Below are positions 60,681 through 64,000 of a stretch of DNA of 64,000 nucleotides, one piece after another (the stretch's first letter is position 1; the number at the start of each line of letters is the position of its first letter). The notes below the pieces were generated by a model, which was given only the letters and a program-made list of their open reading frames with translations, did not search any database and was not told where the DNA came from. Made by a program: the position numbers and the translations under genes. Where the stretch lies: NCBI GenBank assembly GCA_016721605.1, contig JADKHS010000014.1, positions 20,088 through 84,087 on the forward strand, written 5' to 3'. The DNA is from Nitrosomonadales bacterium (GTDB lineage Bacteria > Pseudomonadota > Gammaproteobacteria > Burkholderiales > Gallionellaceae).

Positions 60681-63337
60681 TCAGTATCCGTATTTTGCTT
60701 TGCGTTGATTAAAGGCAGTCTTGCCACCTTCAAGAATATTGGCGGCTTTATCCCGGATTTGTGTTACATCAATAGCGCCTTGCGATTCCGAAGGCATTTT
60801 CGGCAGACCTTCTTGTACCTCAAAAACACCTATCCTCAGCGTCACCAAACACCGGTATATTGGCGTTATGAGTTGCAAAGATGAACTGACGAGCTATCTT
60901 GGCAGACCTTAATTCGTCAATGCGATCCGCAATAAAGGCGTTATCAAGATTATCTTCTGGCTGATCCATTAGCAATGGATCAAGATTTTACCAAGAAGCA
61001 GCAAATGCAAAAATCGCTGTGCATTGTTGACCCGGTGGATAGTTTGTCCAGAGCCTAAATGTTTCCGCTCCCTCATGAGCCGTATTCAACTCAATACTAA
61101 TCAAGTCCGGCAATTCAATCTCTTCCAGTTGAAGAACCTGTTCTGTTGAGAGGCGTGGCAGGGCATCGGCTACAGTGGGCGTAATGCCCCAACTGGCATC
61201 GCGCAACGCATCTGCGCCTTGTCGCACCATTTCGGCTAATTTTACAGGCGAAAAATCGTCTGCCTCCTTCACCCATGAAAGTCGGCCTTCGCCAACATTG
61301 TCTAGTCTGCAGCCCAAAAGGAATTGAATCACAGGGGCACGATCAGCTTCTGGTTTTACTGTTAATTTCAGTTTTCCAGAAAGTTGTCTGTTCAAGCTCT
61401 TTAGCGATCGTTCAAACTGTGCGGATCGATCCGCACGGATGGCTGACAAATCATCCCAGGATAGCTTTGCGCTGCTTTGATAGCTCAGTTACAACCTTAA
61501 TACGGTTATCAATCATCGTTTTCTTTGGACGAATCCGCTCAATTTCTTTTAACAACCGCTGGAATTCAAGCCCAATTTCCTTGCCAGTTTTTCCTTCAGA
61601 GGCAGGCAACTCCTTAAAAGTTTTTTCCAGTGCCAACTCTTCCTGTTGTATCTCAGCATCCAGTGCTTGAGAAATGAGTCCAATCGTGGCTTTCGCAGTG
61701 CCATATTTTTGCTGCCACTGACTCAGCAGTGCTTCTGCATCCCCACGTAGAGCATCCAATGCAGCTCGTATCTTGCGCAGATTTTCTGCATGAGGAAGGT
61801 GACTAATGGCGGATTCGCTAAGGAATACAGTATCTGTCAGGCTGTCTCGCACGGCCTGAAATGCATTATCAAGATTTAGGCATTCTTCCCCTATAGCCCT
61901 TTTCTGAATGCGCTTTTCCGTCTCCAGTAACGGCACTATTTTAAGCTTATCTTCCACCCCTAGCACTTTGAACTGGCCTACTTGTTCTTCCAGTTTCGGA
62001 AGAAGCGCGACCTCATCTTCAATAGCTGCCACAGTAGCTTGTGCCTCGATCAATTTTTTTCTGTTCTCTGCCAGCTTACCCAGCGATTCCTGAATTCGAG
62101 CTTCACCCTCCTGCTGTCCAGCTTCCAGAAACCTGGTCAACAATTTGCGCTGACTGGATTTGTCTTGGGCAATTTCGTATATCTCGTTCTGCCCGTAGAT
62201 TTCAATCTCTGGCAACAGGTCAATCGGCGTAAATGTCGATAGATTACCGTTCTCATCCTTCACACTCGCACTTTCACCATAGCGCCTAGCAACTGTAAAA
62301 CTCTTACCATTCATTCGAGAGGAGCGGATCACAAGTTCTATCCGCGCTTTGGATTTTCCAAGATTTTCTTTAATGATCTCATCGTGTTGTTTTTGTGCAT
62401 TTTGCCAATTGGTTTTAGTTGCAAGGCATAGCGAGATGCACTCAAGCAGTGTCGATTTTCCAGTTCCCCGTCCCCCAATCACTGCATTCAAATGTTCGGA
62501 GAAACCAATTTGAACTCCATCCAGATAGCCGCCAGTGACTTTCAGGCTTTCGATACGGGAATAGTATTTTTCGGGTACGTCAGTATTCAACCGTACCCGT
62601 GATTCAGGGTCTTGAAAAGCCAGTTTGAAAGACTCGAAACCAGGATTAGTCATCTTGATAAGACAAGATGCTTTGGGGTTAGCCAAGTCTTGCGGTATAG
62701 CAACATCCTTGGCATTGATAATCGCGACTGGAAGCTCACGTTTGTAATCTGGCATCTTGTTCCGAAGAATTTGTCGATAGCCGTTACCCTCATCATTCTT
62801 TAGATCGTCAATTATTCCGGGAATCTGTGCGGCCTTGAGTAAAGGGTTTTGCCAGACATGATTCAGCTTTTGATTCAGCACACCATTATCACCTGTACAG
62901 TGTGCTGCGTAAGCGAATCCACCTAATTCTTCTACCTTTGAAAGCAGAACATTGCCACCAAAATTTGATGGCCTAACTCCGTCCGTTGAGTTCGTCAAAC
63001 CAAGTGCGCCCAAGTACTGATTGAGTTGGTCTTTTGAGGTGTTTTCTGGGAAAAGACACACAAAATGTGCTTTTTCGGCAGACGCAATCTCAAATCCAGG
63101 AAACACCAGAATGTCATGTTGATTCATCAGAGACCGAACGGCCTCCACCCCATCAACATTTCCATGATCCGCCAAGCCTATTACCTTGATGCCGTTATCC
63201 TTGGCAATGCGCAGTAACTCCTGGTTATATTGCGCCTCTGTCATATCATGGCTGGTGCCCCTATAGGCGATATAGCTAGAAGGGTTTACCTGTAAAGCGC
63301 ATTTCCAGAATTCGGCTTTGGTGTGTTTTTCAGTCAT
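60681..63337 (-). pseudogene. PHP-domain SMC-like ATPase (TrlF-like), two frameshifts
   Basis: About 885 codons. From ATG 63337 (MTEKHTKAEFWKCALQVNPS) the first 628 are intact: a PHP phosphoesterase domain (IGLADHGNVDGVEAVRSL), Walker A GGRGTGKSTLLECISL (about residue 285) and a long coiled coil. After a shift near 61475 comes KLSWDDLSAIRADRSAQFER. After a second near 60985 comes the Walker B/D-loop LLMDQPEDNLDN with RQFIFATHNANIPVFGDAE. I recall the database name TrlF family for this architecture. It sits beside DNA methyltransferase genes and is a likely phage-defence or restriction-linked ATPase. Confidence 0.75.
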
Positions 63338-63418
63338 GAATAATCTCCATGTTTCTATATTTTTTTCAATGCACACACGAGCGCATTTTACATGCCCTGG
63401 TAGCGTGACTGCCGATCA

Positions 63419-64000
63419 TTATCCCACTCTAAACACCTTCATCACCTCATCCCCCAGATGATTGATGACCTTAACTGCAATCCGCCCGGACTTGGGCTTG
63501 TCGAATGGCCGTGAGGTGTCGCTGTTGAGCGATGCCCGGCTTCTTCGTTGATCTCGGCTTTGAGTGTGGGTCTTGAGAGCCTTGTGCAGGGGTCGTTGCG
63601 CCCAGGAAGTAAGCATGGCGGACGAAGAAGCTTTCTTCGTTGTAGTCGGTGTCGATGAACCAGCAGGCGATGCCTTCGGCGCCGTCGCTGCGGACTTCGC
63701 CGGTGTTGGGGTGGAAGACATCCACGCCGTTGACCTTGACGCGAACCTGCCCGGCTTCTGCTTCGAGAATGTCGATGTCGGGTTCGCCGAAAATGACGAA
63801 GAGGTTACCCTTGCCCGGTGTTCCCGGGGTCGTCGGCCATGTGCAAGTCGGCGTTCATGCGCGCCTTGAGCACGGGAATGCGACCTAGCTTGTCGAATTC
63901 TGATGAATGCGCGTCGTAGTTGAAGGCGCAGGCGATGAGCACATCAAAGCCAGAGTTACCTGCTTCGCGTGCGGCAGAGACCAGATCGGGGCGAGAGACG
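63419..64000 (-). pseudogene. Site-specific DNA methyltransferase C-terminus (type III Mod-like), runs off window
   Basis: C-terminal 190 codons or so of a Mod-type enzyme. Readable blocks are FDVLIACAFNYDAHSSEFDK, LGRIPVLKARMNADLHMADD, NLFVIFGEPDIDILEAEAGQ, VFHPNTGEVRSDGAEGIACW, FIDTDYNEESFFVRHAYFLG and the end DKPKSGRIAVKVINHLGDEV. Frame changes occur near 63800, 63590 and 63540. The catalytic DPPY part would lie beyond 64000. First gene of the minus-strand defence block. No matching restriction subunit is in view. Confidence 0.75.

Overview
This 64 kb window looks like the chromosome of a chemolithoautotrophic betaproteobacterium, probably from the Gallionellales/Nitrosomonadales group. 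The evidence is a form IA RuBisCO operon of the cbbLS-cbbQ-cbbO type with a divergent cbbR, a regulatory-looking mannose-type PTS remnant (EIIA, HPr and EI with no sugar permease in view), the proteobacterial glutamate-cysteine ligase family, a small class I cytochrome c and an FdxA-type ferredoxin. I cannot assign a genus from sequence alone.

Layout. 0-2 kb: end of lolC, lolD and a small secreted protein. 2.4-3.8 kb: a decayed IS1182-like element. 3.8-10.5 kb: the CO2-fixation cluster on the minus strand (cbbL, cbbS, cbbQ, cbbO and a small linked gene) with cbbR divergent. 10.6-16 kb: the housekeeping run ribF-ileS-lspA-ispH. 16-18.5 kb: ptsI, ptsH and a mannose-type EIIA on the minus strand. 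18.5-23 kb: a MITE, apbE, gshA and ybiT. 23-28.5 kb: a coupled pair made of an AAA/DUF4143 ATPase and a giant NACHT-like NTPase with a C-terminal nuclease-like domain, which is the best candidate for an uncharacterised defence-type system here. 28.7-35.3 kb: a Smr protein, trxB, a lytic transglycosylase and a GlrK/QseG/GlrR-type two-component locus. 35.6 kb: tRNA-Lys(CTT) with a tRNA relic and an IS3-family element beside it. 37-40 kb: an ATP-grasp gene, a cytochrome c and a ferredoxin.

40-64 kb is an accessory, decaying region. It holds addB and addA (both broken several times), a 612-bp duplication of the addA 3' end placed 5 kb downstream, an IS481-like element, a DUF2806 pseudogene, nested transposase relics with an IS200-type insertion, a second truncated DUF4143 ATPase, a secreted protein, rdgC, ergothioneine genes egtB-egtD, a ParDE-type toxin-antitoxin pair with a clear operator palindrome, and a broken defence/mobility island on the minus strand (DNA methyltransferase, PHP/SMC-like ATPase, AlbA-type ATP-binding protein, RhuM, UvrD-like helicase).

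A striking property is the number of interrupted reading frames. Some interruptions sit in short homopolymers of otherwise well-conserved genes (gshA, egtB, DUF4143 ATPase) and may be sequencing indels. Others are base-substitution stops (addB, the IS3 transposase) or large truncations, and look like real decay. I therefore mark these genes as pseudogene or frameshifted and give the readable extent of each.
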